In this document: positions 34,331-41,835 of the stretch, piece by piece
Position numbering within the stretch: the stretch's first letter is position 1
Layout: every line of letters begins with the position of its first letter
Assembly (NCBI RefSeq): GCF_025420485.1
Contig: NZ_JAOEFD010000001.1
Coordinates: 310,001-374,000, forward strand
DNA from: Nesterenkonia marinintestina
Lineage (GTDB): Bacteria > Actinomycetota > Actinomycetes > Actinomycetales > Micrococcaceae
Direction: 5' to 3'
Length of the DNA: 64,000 nt
Notes under the pieces: model-generated
Told to the model about the DNA's origin: nothing
Seen by the model: only the letters and a program-made list of their open reading frames with translations
Database searches by the model: none
Made by a program: the position numbers and the translations under genes

Positions 34331-36139
34331 TCAGGAGTCGTCGGAGTAGATCGCTTCGATGTCGTCCGCGTAGTCCTCCAGCACCTGGGGACGCCGGATC
34401 TTCATGGACGGGGTGAGGTGGCCCGAGTCGATGCTGAAGTCCTCGGCGATGAGACGGAACTCGCGGATGGACTCGGCCCGCGACACCGACTCGTTGGCCC
34501 GGTCGATCACCGACTGGATGTGCTGGGTGATCTCCTCCCGGCGGATCAGCTCCTCCATCGGGGTCTCGGGGTCGATGTTCCGCTTCTCCAGCCACTGGGG
34601 CAGGATCTCCGGATCAAGCGTGATGAGCGCCGCGATGAACGGGCGGTTGTCGCCGACCACGACGACCTGGCTTACGATCGCGTCGGAGCGGATCTGGTCC
34701 TCGAGCTGGTTCGGTGAGACGTTCTTGCCGGCCGCGGTCACCAGGATCTCCTTCTTGCGCCCGGTGATGGTGAGGAAGCCGTCGTCGTCGAGGGAGCCGA
34801 TGTCGCCGGTGGGGAACCAGCCGTCGGAGTCGAAGGTCTCGGTCTCCAGGTCAGGCCGGTTCCAGTAGCCCGGGAAGACGCACACACCGCGTGCGAAGAT
34901 CTCGCCGTCGTCGGCGATGCGGACCTCGTTGCCCGGCAGCGGGTGCCCGACGGACCCGATCCGCAGGTTCTCCGGAGTGTTGACGGTGACCGGCGCGGTG
35001 GTCTCGGTCAGGCCGTATCCCTCGAGGATCGTCACACCGATGCCGTGGAAGAAGTGGCCCATCTTGGCACCGAGGGGGCTGCCGCCGGAGACCGCGTGCT
35101 GGACCTGTCCCCCCATGCGGTCGAGCAGCTTGCTGTAGACGAGCTTGGCGAACAGCTTGTGCTTCAGGTTCAGGACCAGGGGCACGTTGCCGGCCTGCTG
35201 GGCCTTTGACCACTCGACGGCGGTGTCGGCGGCCTTCTGGAAGATGGCGCCCTTGCCGTCGCCCTCGGCCTTGAGCAGTGCGGCATTGTAGATCTTCTCG
35301 AACACGCGGGGCACCGCGAGGAGGAAGGTCGGCCGGAAGGTGCCGAGGTCGTCGACCAGGCGCTTCACGTCGGAGGTGTGGCCGACCGTCGATCCGGCGG
35401 CCACGGACATCACGGCGATGAACCGCGCGAAGACGTGAGCCAGAGGGATGAACAGCACGGTGGAGGCGTCCTTGTTCGCCACCTCGTTCAGGTTCTGCAG
35501 GGACTGCAGGGAGAGCTCGGCGAAGTTCCCGTGGGTCAGCATGCACCCCTTGGGGCGGCCGGTCGTCCCCGAGGTGTAGATGATGGTCGCCAGATCCTTC
35601 TTGGCGGCACGGCTCCTGGCGGTCTCCACGGCGGCGTCCGAGACGGACCCGCCGTCGGCGCGCAGGGTGTCCAGGTCCTCGTTGTCCAGCCGCAGGATGT
35701 GTTCCACTCCGGTGAGCTTCTCCTGGGAGATCGCTCGGTCCACGACCTTCTCGTGGGCGCCGGAGTCGACGACCATGAACTTCACGCCGGCGTCCTCGAT
35801 GATCCAGGCGACCTGGGCCGGCGAGGACGTCTCATAGATGGGGACGATGACGGCGCCGGCGTACCATCCGGCGAAGTCCAGCAGAGTCCACTCGTAGCGG
35901 GTCGGGGCCATGATGGCCACACGGTCCCCGGGTTCGATCCCTCGGGAGATCATGCCCTTCGCCAGGGCGACGACGTCCTCGTGGAACTCCGCCGCGCTGA
36001 CCTCGGTCCACTCCCCCTCGGTGAGCTGACGCTTGAAGAGCGAATTCTGCGGATCGGATTCGACCTGCCGCTCCAGGAGGTCGGTGATGTTCAGCTCATC
36101 CGGCACTCGTGTGGCCTTGGGTGCGGCGGTGTCCTTCAC
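34331..36139 (-). CDS. Long-chain acyl-CoA synthetase (FadD15-like)
   Basis: AMP-forming ligase that activates fatty acids with CoA. The 602-residue product has the P-loop IIYTSGTTGRPKGCMLTHGN, FIPLAHVFAR, and LLAVPRVFEKIYN. It also has LEGYGLTETTAPVT, GWFPTGDIG, and ITGRKKEILVTAAGKNVSP with the A8 hinge and catalytic region. Length and motifs match the FadD15 / bacterial long-chain group rather than the medium-chain or aromatic ligases. The GTG at 36139 has a good promoter upstream. It stands alone, away from the second CoA ligase at 48011. Confidence 0.93.
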   Translation of the reverse strand: MKDTAAPKATRVPDELNITDLLERQVESDPQNSLFKRQLTEGEWTEVSAAEFHEDVVALAKGMISRGIEPGDRVAIMAPTRYEWTLLDFAGWYAGAVIVPIYETSSPAQVAWIIEDAGVKFMVVDSGAHEKVVDRAISQEKLTGVEHILRLDNEDLDTLRADGGSVSDAAVETARSRAAKKDLATIIYTSGTTGRPKGCMLTHGNFAELSLQSLQNLNEVANKDASTVLFIPLAHVFARFIAVMSVAAGSTVGHTSDVKRLVDDLGTFRPTFLLAVPRVFEKIYNAALLKAEGDGKGAIFQKAADTAVEWSKAQQAGNVPLVLNLKHKLFAKLVYSKLLDRMGGQVQHAVSGGSPLGAKMGHFFHGIGVTILEGYGLTETTAPVTVNTPENLRIGSVGHPLPGNEVRIADDGEIFARGVCVFPGYWNRPDLETETFDSDGWFPTGDIGSLDDDGFLTITGRKKEILVTAAGKNVSPNQLEDQIRSDAIVSQVVVVGDNRPFIAALITLDPEILPQWLEKRNIDPETPMEELIRREEITQHIQSVIDRANESVSRAESIREFRLIAEDFSIDSGHLTPSMKIRRPQVLEDYADDIEAIYSDDS

Positions 36140-36190
36140 GCGGCGACTCCTAGTCGATCGGGCTCGTCAGGCTTGTCTGTGGCTCTCCTC

Positions 36191-36219
36191 ACACTATTAC
36201 TCGCAGGTACGGTTGTCAC
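36191..36219 (-). promoter_or_regulatory. Promoter of the long-chain acyl-CoA synthetase gene
   Basis: On the minus strand GTGACA (36219-36214), a 17-bp spacer and TAGTGT (36196-36191), about 50 bp upstream of the GTG. Both hexamers and the spacing fit the actinobacterial housekeeping consensus well. Confidence 0.5.
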
Positions 36220-36237
36220 GCCGGCGCACCGCCGTGC

Positions 36238-36621
36238 TCACACCTGCGCGCCGTCACCGCCGCCGGTGCGGTTCTGCGGCATCTGCAGGAACAGCACCAC
36301 GAGACCGACCAGGGCGAGGCCGACGAGACCCGGCCCGACGAACCCGGGAAGCGTGAGCGGCAGCCAGATCAGCAGCAGGAGCACGACCAGAGAGCCGACG
36401 AACATCGTCACTCCCAGGACCACTCCCGGCCTGGCGCCGGCCAAGGGGTTCCGCGGGTTCGGAGGGTGGAAGTCGTCGAGATCGTCCGAGGTGTGGTCGT
36501 CGACGCGGTGGTCGCGCGGCCCGCGCGCCGCGGAGTCACCCGACGGGCCTCCCGGGCGCCGACGCGGCCGACCGTCACGACCGAACAGGGCGCTGGGGTC
36601 GTCGTCGCGGTGTGGGCTCAT
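36238..36621 (-). CDS. Small two-helix membrane protein of unknown function
   Basis: The 127-residue product has a hydrophilic Arg/Asp/Pro-rich N-terminus (about 1-62). Two close transmembrane segments follow (VVLGVTMFVGSLVVLLLLIWLP and VGPGLVGLALVGLVVLFLQ), then a short tail. No family was recognised. The ATG at 36621 overlaps the stop of the upstream hydrolase gene by 4 nt, so the two are co-translated. Proteins of this shape next to an alpha/beta hydrolase are common in Micrococcales, but no role is known. Confidence 0.7.
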   Translation of the reverse strand: MSPHRDDDPSALFGRDGRPRRRPGGPSGDSAARGPRDHRVDDHTSDDLDDFHPPNPRNPLAGARPGVVLGVTMFVGSLVVLLLLIWLPLTLPGFVGPGLVGLALVGLVVLFLQMPQNRTGGGDGAQV

Positions 36622-37442
36622 GGTCTGCTCCGGGTCGGTCGGGGTCTCGGGCGGGGTCTCGGGCGGGGGTCGTGACCGCGTGCGGCACGATCGAGCGCAG
36701 CGCGATCGATGTGTCCGACCGCGCGACGGGCCAGCAGCTCGGCGTCGTGGTCGAGCGTGGCCACGTGGCGCGAACGGGGCAGCAGCAGCTGTTCCATCGG
36801 TGCCCGTCGGGCTCGGGTCACCAGGGTATCGGCCGCGGAGGCGGGGAGCACGGAGTCGCTCGCCGACCGGGCCAACAGGATCGGACAGGTGATGAGCGGC
36901 AGCTCGCGGCGGACCGTGCGTGCCAGGCGATCCAGCTCGACCACGCCGCGCACCGGGGTCCGGGGGTAGGCGACCTCCTCGACCTCCTCCCGGGCGATGT
37001 CCCCGGCGACTCCTGCGACGCTGGCGACCACGGGGTGCAGCAGCCGCGCCGCCGCCGCGGTCCCCGGCTTCAGCCTCAGCCCCGGATTGATCGCCACGAC
37101 GGCCAGCACGTCGCGGCGTGCGGCCACATGCAGGGCCAGTGCACCGCCCATCGACAGCCCGACCACTGCGACGGCCCGGTGCCTTGCCGCCGTCCGGTCC
37201 CAGGAGGCGAGCGCGGCGCGCAGGATGCGTCGGTGCGGGGTGCCCGCCAGGTCTCGCCAGTCTGTGCCGTGGCCCGGCAGGAGCGGGAGGTCCACACCGT
37301 ATCCGGCGGCGGCGAGCGCGTCGGCGAGAGGGGCGACGGACTGGGTCGTGGAGGTGAAGCCGTGGAGCACGCAGACGCCGATCGCGGAGCGGTCGAGAAC
37401 TCCGTCCGACTCCTCTCTCGGGGCTTCCCGGGTGCGGTCCAT
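36618..37442 (-). CDS. Alpha/beta hydrolase (carboxylesterase-like)
   Basis: The 274-residue product has the alpha/beta hydrolase order: oxyanion region VLHGFTSTTQS, the lid start LLPGHGTDWRDL, nucleophile elbow VGLSMGGALAL (Ser), the Asp near ARSASDSVLP, and the catalytic His in SRHVATLD. The pattern resembles Est30/YvaK-type carboxylesterases and monoacylglycerol lipases. ATG at 37442 is preceded by TAGGGT with a 7-base gap, which suggests a leaderless transcript. The C-terminus ends in Pro-Arg repeats. It is divergent from the PlsC gene, so a role in lipid turnover is possible; the substrate cannot be told. Confidence 0.85.
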   Translation of the reverse strand: MDRTREAPREESDGVLDRSAIGVCVLHGFTSTTQSVAPLADALAAAGYGVDLPLLPGHGTDWRDLAGTPHRRILRAALASWDRTAARHRAVAVVGLSMGGALALHVAARRDVLAVVAINPGLRLKPGTAAAARLLHPVVASVAGVAGDIAREEVEEVAYPRTPVRGVVELDRLARTVRRELPLITCPILLARSASDSVLPASAADTLVTRARRAPMEQLLLPRSRHVATLDHDAELLARRAVGHIDRAALDRAARGHDPRPRPRPRPRPTRSRP

Positions 37443-37449
37443 GGATCCC

Positions 37450-37477
37450 ACCCTAGCTGCGGCGGAGCGCGTAGAGT
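37450..37477. promoter_or_regulatory. Back-to-back -10 elements of the hydrolase and plsC-like genes
   Basis: On the minus strand TAGGGT (37455-37450) lies 7 bases before the hydrolase ATG. On the plus strand TAGAGT (37472-37477) lies 46 bases before the acyltransferase GTG. The two promoters would overlap, so the genes may be controlled together. Confidence 0.35.
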
Positions 37478-37523
37478 TGACTCCGGATCTGCCCCGCCCT
37501 CCCGGAAGGACATCCGCGCAGCC

Positions 37524-38270
37524 GTGTTCTACTACGTCGCCAAGACCTTCGTCGTCGGACCCGTGGTCAACACAGCCTTCCGCCCCTGGGTCAAAGGGCT
37601 CGGCAACGTGCCCCAGGAGGGCGGCGCGATCTTGGCGTCGAACCACCTCTCCTTCTCCGACTCCGTGTTCCTGCCGGTGAAGGTGCCCCGCCCGGTGCGC
37701 TTCCTGGCGAAGAAGGACTACTTCGACAAGCAGGGGCCGACGGGATGGGTGCAGAAGGCCTTCTTCGACATCACAGGCCAGATCCCCATGGACCGCTCCG
37801 GGGGGAAGGCCAGCCAGGACTCGCTCGACGCCGGCGAGCAGGCGCTGCGCGACGGCGAGGTCCTCGGCATCTACCCCGAAGGCACCCGCTCCCCCGACGG
37901 CCGGCTGTATCGGGGCAAGCTCGGAGTCGCCCGGCTGGCGCTGCGGACCCGAGTTCCGGTGATCCCCGTGGCCATGATCGGCACCGACAAGGTGCAGCCC
38001 ATCGGCAAGAAGGTGCCGAACATCCGCCGCGTCGGCGTGATCTTCGGCGAGCCGATGACCTTCGAGGGCTACTACGACAACTCTGAGGACCGATTCGCCC
38101 AGCGCGCGGTGACGGACGAGATCATGTATCAGATCATGCGGCTCTCCGGTCAGGAGTATGTGGACACCTACGCCGCCGACGAGAAGCGCAGACTCGAGCG
38201 GGAGACCGCCGAACGACGGATCAGCGACCGGGACGCGGGGAACCGTGGACGCGGTGAACGGAATAGCTGA
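37524..38270 (+). CDS. 1-acyl-sn-glycerol-3-phosphate acyltransferase (PlsC family)
   Basis: Makes phosphatidic acid in phospholipid synthesis, at the inner membrane face. The 248-residue product has the HX4D catalytic motif in ASNHLSFSD, the glycerol-phosphate site in VLGIYPEGTRSPDGRLYRGKLG, and VIPVAMIGTDKVQP. The GTG at 37524 gives the usual membrane-associated N-terminus (VFYYVAKTFVVGPVVN). Its ribosome site (AAGGA, about 13 bases away) is distant. The C-terminal 30 residues are charged, and the last 50 bp overlap the convergent membrane-protein gene. Confidence 0.9.
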   Translation: MFYYVAKTFVVGPVVNTAFRPWVKGLGNVPQEGGAILASNHLSFSDSVFLPVKVPRPVRFLAKKDYFDKQGPTGWVQKAFFDITGQIPMDRSGGKASQDSLDAGEQALRDGEVLGIYPEGTRSPDGRLYRGKLGVARLALRTRVPVIPVAMIGTDKVQPIGKKVPNIRRVGVIFGEPMTFEGYYDNSEDRFAQRAVTDEIMYQIMRLSGQEYVDTYAADEKRRLERETAERRISDRDAGNRGRGERNS

Positions 38271-38778
38271 GCAGGCCCAGGGCCAACAGGCCTGAGAGCA
38301 TCAGCGTGACGGCGGTGGTCCAACCGCCGGGCAACCACCAGGCGTCGTCCAGCGGCCACCAGGAGGGCACGTCTCGCCACAGCCCCCAGGTGATCCCCCA
38401 CGCGATGAGTGCCAGTCCTCCGAGCGCGCTGAGCGCGATACGCGGTGGGGTCCGGACTCCGTGGACGGCTCCACGGATGGCCTTCAGCTTGACCGGCTCC
38501 ATCATCCGGCGTGCCCAGGCGTAGCGGAGGCCGAGGAGCGCCAGTCCTGCGGCCAGCATCAGCAGCCCCGGGCCCGGCAGCACCAGGGCCGCCGCCCCGA
38601 TCACGAGCAGCAGCCATCCGACGAACTCGAGGAGCCTGGCGCGCACCCATAGGGGGATCAGGCGCCGGTGTTCTCCGGTCTCCGAGTCTGCTCCGACTCC
38701 GCGCCCGGCGCCGGAGTGCGTCCCGGAGGGGCCTCCACCGCTGACCTGCGACGACGTCGCCCTCGTCCCTGCTTCCAT
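38221..38778 (-). CDS. PGPGW-family transmembrane protein
   Basis: The 185-residue product has a hydrophilic N-terminus of about 40 residues. A hydrophobic block then contains LVLPGPGLLMLAAGLALLGLRYAWARR, the pattern of the putative transmembrane PGPGW family (TIGR02611-like). Two further C-terminal hydrophobic segments follow (IALSALGGLALIAWGITWGLW and TTAVTLMLSGLLALGLLSYSV). The function of the family is unknown. The ATG at 38778 is chosen because the frame further upstream is low-complexity. The 3' end overlaps the convergent acyltransferase gene by 50 bp. Confidence 0.75.
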   Translation of the reverse strand: MEAGTRATSSQVSGGGPSGTHSGAGRGVGADSETGEHRRLIPLWVRARLLEFVGWLLLVIGAAALVLPGPGLLMLAAGLALLGLRYAWARRMMEPVKLKAIRGAVHGVRTPPRIALSALGGLALIAWGITWGLWRDVPSWWPLDDAWWLPGGWTTAVTLMLSGLLALGLLSYSVHRVHGSPRPGR

Positions 38779-38872
38779 GGCCCCGAGCGTCTCACCGGAA
38801 CCTGGGAGTTCGGTGGAGGGCGTCGGTCGATCCCGCACCCCGGTCCGGTCCCCGGTCCGAGGAGGGGGATCC

Positions 38873-40075
38873 CTACCGAGCGGTGCGCGTGAAGGAGGAG
38901 ATCCCGGTGATGTCGCGCCCCACGATGAGCGCCTGCATCGAATCGGTCCCTTCGTAGGTCGAGACGACCTCCATGTCGGTGAGATGCCTCGCCACATGGT
39001 TCTCCAGCAGCAGGCCGTTGCCGGCCATGATGTCGCGCGCCGTCCGGCACATCGACAGCGCCTTCCGGGAGGTCGTCATCTTCACCAGTGATGCCATGGC
39101 GGTGGTGAATTCGCCGCGCTCCTGCAGTTCGGCCATACGGGTGCACAGCAGCTGCATGGAGGTCAGGTCGGAGAGCATGCCGGCGAGGCGCTCCTGGACC
39201 AGCTGGTAGGAGGCGATGGGGGCGCCGAACTGCTCCCGCTCCGAGGCGTAGCGGGACGCCAGCTCGAACGCCGCCATGCCATGACCGACCGCCTCCCAGG
39301 ATGCTCCTCCGCGCGTGGCCGACAGCACCTTGTTGACGCCGGCGAAGCTCTCACACCCGGCGAGTCTGTTCTCCAGGGGAAGCCGCACGTCCTCGATGAC
39401 GATGTCCGCCTGATGGATGGACCGTTTGGCCATCTTGCCGCGGATGATCTCCGGGCGGAATCCGTCGGGGTACGTGCCGTCGTCCTCCTTCTCGACCACG
39501 AAGGCCTTGACCTGGGAGTCGGCCTCGTCGCGTGCGAAGACGACGATGACGTCGGCGGCATGGCCGTTGCCGATCCACCGCTTGCGGCCGCGCAGGATCC
39601 ACGAGTCGCCCACTCTGCGGGCCGACGTCTCCAAGGAGACCGAGTCTGAGCCGTGATCAGGTTCGGTGAGGCCGAACGCCCCCGTCTTCTCCAGGGCCGC
39701 CAATGCGGGCAGCCAGCGACTCCGCTGGTCCTCGTCCCCCAGCATGTAGATGCTCCCCATGCACAGGCTCGAATGGACTCCGACGAATGTGTTGATGGAC
39801 CCGTCGATCCGCCCCATCTCACGTGCTGCGATGCCCGCCGCCTGACGCGACAGGCCCGGGCAGCCGTAGCCCTCGATGAAGCCCCCGATGATGCCGAGGT
39901 TGCCGAGGCCGGGCAGCACGGGATCCGGAAACTCGGCTCGTTCCCAGTAGGAATTGATGATGGGCTCGACCTCGGTCAGGCCGAACTCGCGGACCCGATC
40001 GCGGAGGCGTCGGACGTCGTCGTCCAGGTCACTGTCTAGAAGGAAGTAGTCGGGATGTTCGATGACCGATGTCAT
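38873..40075 (-). CDS. Glutaryl-CoA-dehydrogenase-like acyl-CoA dehydrogenase, altered substrate site
   Basis: FAD enzyme that oxidises acyl-CoA at C2-C3. The 400-residue product aligns along its whole length with glutaryl-CoA dehydrogenases: FGLTEPDHGSDSVSLET (flavin site), RKRWIGNGHAADVIVV, RYASEREQFGAPIASYQL, and the catalytic base Glu375 in TYEGTDSMQALIVGR. Known glutaryl-CoA dehydrogenases have an Arg (mature human Arg94, in a G-Y-R-S context) that binds the distal carboxylate. Here the aligned segment is GSINTF and the residue is Asn95 (codon 39793-39791, AAC). A decarboxylating glutaryl-CoA reaction is therefore doubtful. It is the last gene of an operon with the thioesterase (4-nt overlap) and the CoA-transferase. 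Confidence 0.85.
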   Translation of the reverse strand: MTSVIEHPDYFLLDSDLDDDVRRLRDRVREFGLTEVEPIINSYWERAEFPDPVLPGLGNLGIIGGFIEGYGCPGLSRQAAGIAAREMGRIDGSINTFVGVHSSLCMGSIYMLGDEDQRSRWLPALAALEKTGAFGLTEPDHGSDSVSLETSARRVGDSWILRGRKRWIGNGHAADVIVVFARDEADSQVKAFVVEKEDDGTYPDGFRPEIIRGKMAKRSIHQADIVIEDVRLPLENRLAGCESFAGVNKVLSATRGGASWEAVGHGMAAFELASRYASEREQFGAPIASYQLVQERLAGMLSDLTSMQLLCTRMAELQERGEFTTAMASLVKMTTSRKALSMCRTARDIMAGNGLLLENHVARHLTDMEVVSTYEGTDSMQALIVGRDITGISSFTRTAR

Positions 40076-40524
40076 GAGTGTTCTCCACCTTCTGGTGTGT
40101 CAGCGTCGGAGTTCGGGGCAGGAACGGCATGGGCCTCGAGGACCGCTCTCAGGGAGTCCGTCATAGGTGTGGGACGACCGTCATCGGCAGAGAGGTTGAC
40201 GATGACGGCATCCGAGCGCAGGCAAAGAACTCCTCCTTGGAGCAGTTCGTGCCTGACGGTGAAGGAGGTGCGACCGATGGAGGTGATCCACGCGCGCCCG
40301 AGGACGTCCTCGCCGAAGTGCACCTCCCGGTCGAAGGTCACGTCCAGGGCGCGGACCACCCGTGGCCCCGAGGGCCCCGGAGGCTCTGCGCCCCAGGCCA
40401 CCATGGCTCGCAGGCGGACCTCCTCGATCAGGGTCATCAGACGCGCGTTGTTGACGTGTCCGTTGAGGTCCTGGTCAGACCATCGGACCTGGAGACCACA
40501 GGTGAATTCGGGCGATGTCGTCAC
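40072..40524 (-). CDS. Hotdog-fold acyl-CoA thioesterase (4-hydroxybenzoyl-CoA thioesterase family)
   Basis: The 150-residue product has the hotdog signature VRWSDQDLNGHVNNARLMTLIEEVR, with the catalytic Asp in the SDQD stretch (the second D corresponds to Asp17 of the Pseudomonas enzyme), and ALDVTFDREVHFGEDV. Such enzymes hydrolyse acyl-CoA to free CoA. GTG at 40524 overlaps the CoA-transferase stop as GTGA, and the gene overlaps the dehydrogenase by ATGA, so the three form one translational unit. A TTG at 40554 is an alternative start. Likely role: removal of dead-end or excess CoA esters in this pathway (inference). Confidence 0.85.
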   Translation of the reverse strand: MTTSPEFTCGLQVRWSDQDLNGHVNNARLMTLIEEVRLRAMVAWGAEPPGPSGPRVVRALDVTFDREVHFGEDVLGRAWITSIGRTSFTVRHELLQGGVLCLRSDAVIVNLSADDGRPTPMTDSLRAVLEAHAVPAPNSDADTPEGGEHS

Positions 40525-41711
40525 GAGATCCCCATCTTCTGCTGCCCGATCCAACGGAGGACGTCCTCCCTGTCCTGATCGAGTGCGGGGGGAGCCTTGT
40601 CATAGTGGACGGGCGTCCGACTGAACTCCACCGGGTGACGGATGAGGGGGACCTCCTCCTCGCCACGTCCCACCTGGACGACTGGATTGAGTCCGATGCT
40701 GTCAGCGAAGTCGACGCCTTCGTCGACTCCGAGGATCGGTGCACAGGGGATGCCCTCCGCCTGGAGGCGGCGGAACCATTCCTGTGCAGTCCCTCGAGTC
40801 AGGGCCTCCGTCATCTCTCGCCTCAGGAAGTCCCTGTGGGCATTCCGGTCGGCCATCGTTCGGAACCTCGGGTCCGCTCCGAGCCATGACCGGTCGATCA
40901 CCTGTGCGAGCCGTCGGAACTGCCCGTCGTTTCCGCAGCAGATCACGATCTCGCGGTCCGATGCGGCGAACGGCCCGTAGGGGAACAGGCTCGGGTGGTC
41001 GTTCCCCAGCCGCATCGGCACGTTTCCGCAGGCCGCATAGCCCGTGCTCTGGTTGACCAGACCTGAGAGCGCAGACGTCAGAAGATTGAGCTCAACACCC
41101 TGACCGAGTCCCGATGCTCGGCGTTCTATCAGGGCCCCGAGGATTCCGACCGCGGCGTGCAGGCCCGTGATGACGTCGAACATCGCGACACCCGCGCGCT
41201 GCGGGGGCCCCTCGGAGGACCCGGTCACCACCATGAGCCCGGACATGGCCTGTGCGAGCAGGTCATACCCCGGCATATCGTGCCCGCCCTGGGTGCCGAA
41301 CCCGGTGATCGAGACATGGATCAGTTCCGGCCATCGGGTCTCCGTCGACGATCGGTCCAGACCGAAGCGGGCCAGTCCCCCAGGCTTGAAGTTCTCGACC
41401 AGCACGTCAGAGCAGTCGATGATGTCGTACGCGGCCGCACGATCGGCATCGTCCTTCAGGTCGAGCACTATCGACTGCTTGTTCCGATTGCAGGAGAGGT
41501 AATAGGTGCTCACACCGTCCCTGTGCGGAGGCACCCACTGCCTCGAGTCATCACCGCTCGGGGCTTCCACCTTGATGACGGTCGCTCCCATGTCTGCCAA
41601 CAGCATGGTGGCGTAGGGCCCAGCGAGCACACGTGTGAAATCCGCGATGACGAGACCCGCGAGCGGTCCGTCACCACCGTTCGTCGTCTGAGGCGGCTCG
41701 GCGTCTGACAT
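40521..41711 (-). CDS. CaiB/BaiF family III CoA-transferase, resembling succinate-CoA:glutarate CoA-transferase
   Basis: Transfers CoA between carboxylic acids. The 396-residue product begins with LAGLVIADFTRVLAGPYATMLLADMGATVIKVEAP, then STYYLSCNRNKQSIVLDLKD, and ENFKPGGLARFGL. It then has VSITGFGTQGGHDMPGYDLLAQAMSGLM and GVAMFDVITGLHAAVG, where Asp179 is the expected covalent catalytic residue. The stretch around STYYLSCNRNK is close to mitochondrial SUGCT and bacterial glutarate CoA-transferases, so a succinyl-CoA-dependent activation of a dicarboxylate is likely, without proof of the acid. The ATG at 41711 has GGAGGG 7 bases upstream. It is first in the operon and divergent from a LysR gene. 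Confidence 0.88.
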   Translation of the reverse strand: MSDAEPPQTTNGGDGPLAGLVIADFTRVLAGPYATMLLADMGATVIKVEAPSGDDSRQWVPPHRDGVSTYYLSCNRNKQSIVLDLKDDADRAAAYDIIDCSDVLVENFKPGGLARFGLDRSSTETRWPELIHVSITGFGTQGGHDMPGYDLLAQAMSGLMVVTGSSEGPPQRAGVAMFDVITGLHAAVGILGALIERRASGLGQGVELNLLTSALSGLVNQSTGYAACGNVPMRLGNDHPSLFPYGPFAASDREIVICCGNDGQFRRLAQVIDRSWLGADPRFRTMADRNAHRDFLRREMTEALTRGTAQEWFRRLQAEGIPCAPILGVDEGVDFADSIGLNPVVQVGRGEEEVPLIRHPVEFSRTPVHYDKAPPALDQDREDVLRWIGQQKMGIS

Positions 41712-41739
41712 CTCCAGCCCTCCGGTGCTGACCTGTGGG

Positions 41740-41801
41740 TTGACACAGATCACATAACCACCTGAATTATGCCCTGTCCAATACCTAATCAGATGTATAT
41801 T
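41740..41801. promoter_or_regulatory. Divergent promoter region with candidate LysR operator
   Basis: On the minus strand TTGGAC (41781-41776), an 18-bp spacer and TTATGT (41757-41752) can drive the CoA-transferase operon. On the plus strand TTGACA (41740-41745), with a weak AATTAT-like -10 near 41765, or TATATT (41796-41801), can drive the LysR gene. The inverted repeat CATAA (41753-41757), nine bases, TTATG (41767-41771) contains the T-N11-A pattern of LysR boxes and overlaps the -10 and spacer of the operon promoter. Confidence 0.42.
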
Positions 41802-41835
41802 GATGACGAGATCGACACAGTCAGTAGGGAGTTCC

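Noticed and set aside
38873-40075. Naming the dehydrogenase as true glutaryl-CoA dehydrogenase (gcdH)
   Set aside because: The Arg needed to bind the distal carboxylate is replaced by Asn95, so the exact activity is left open.
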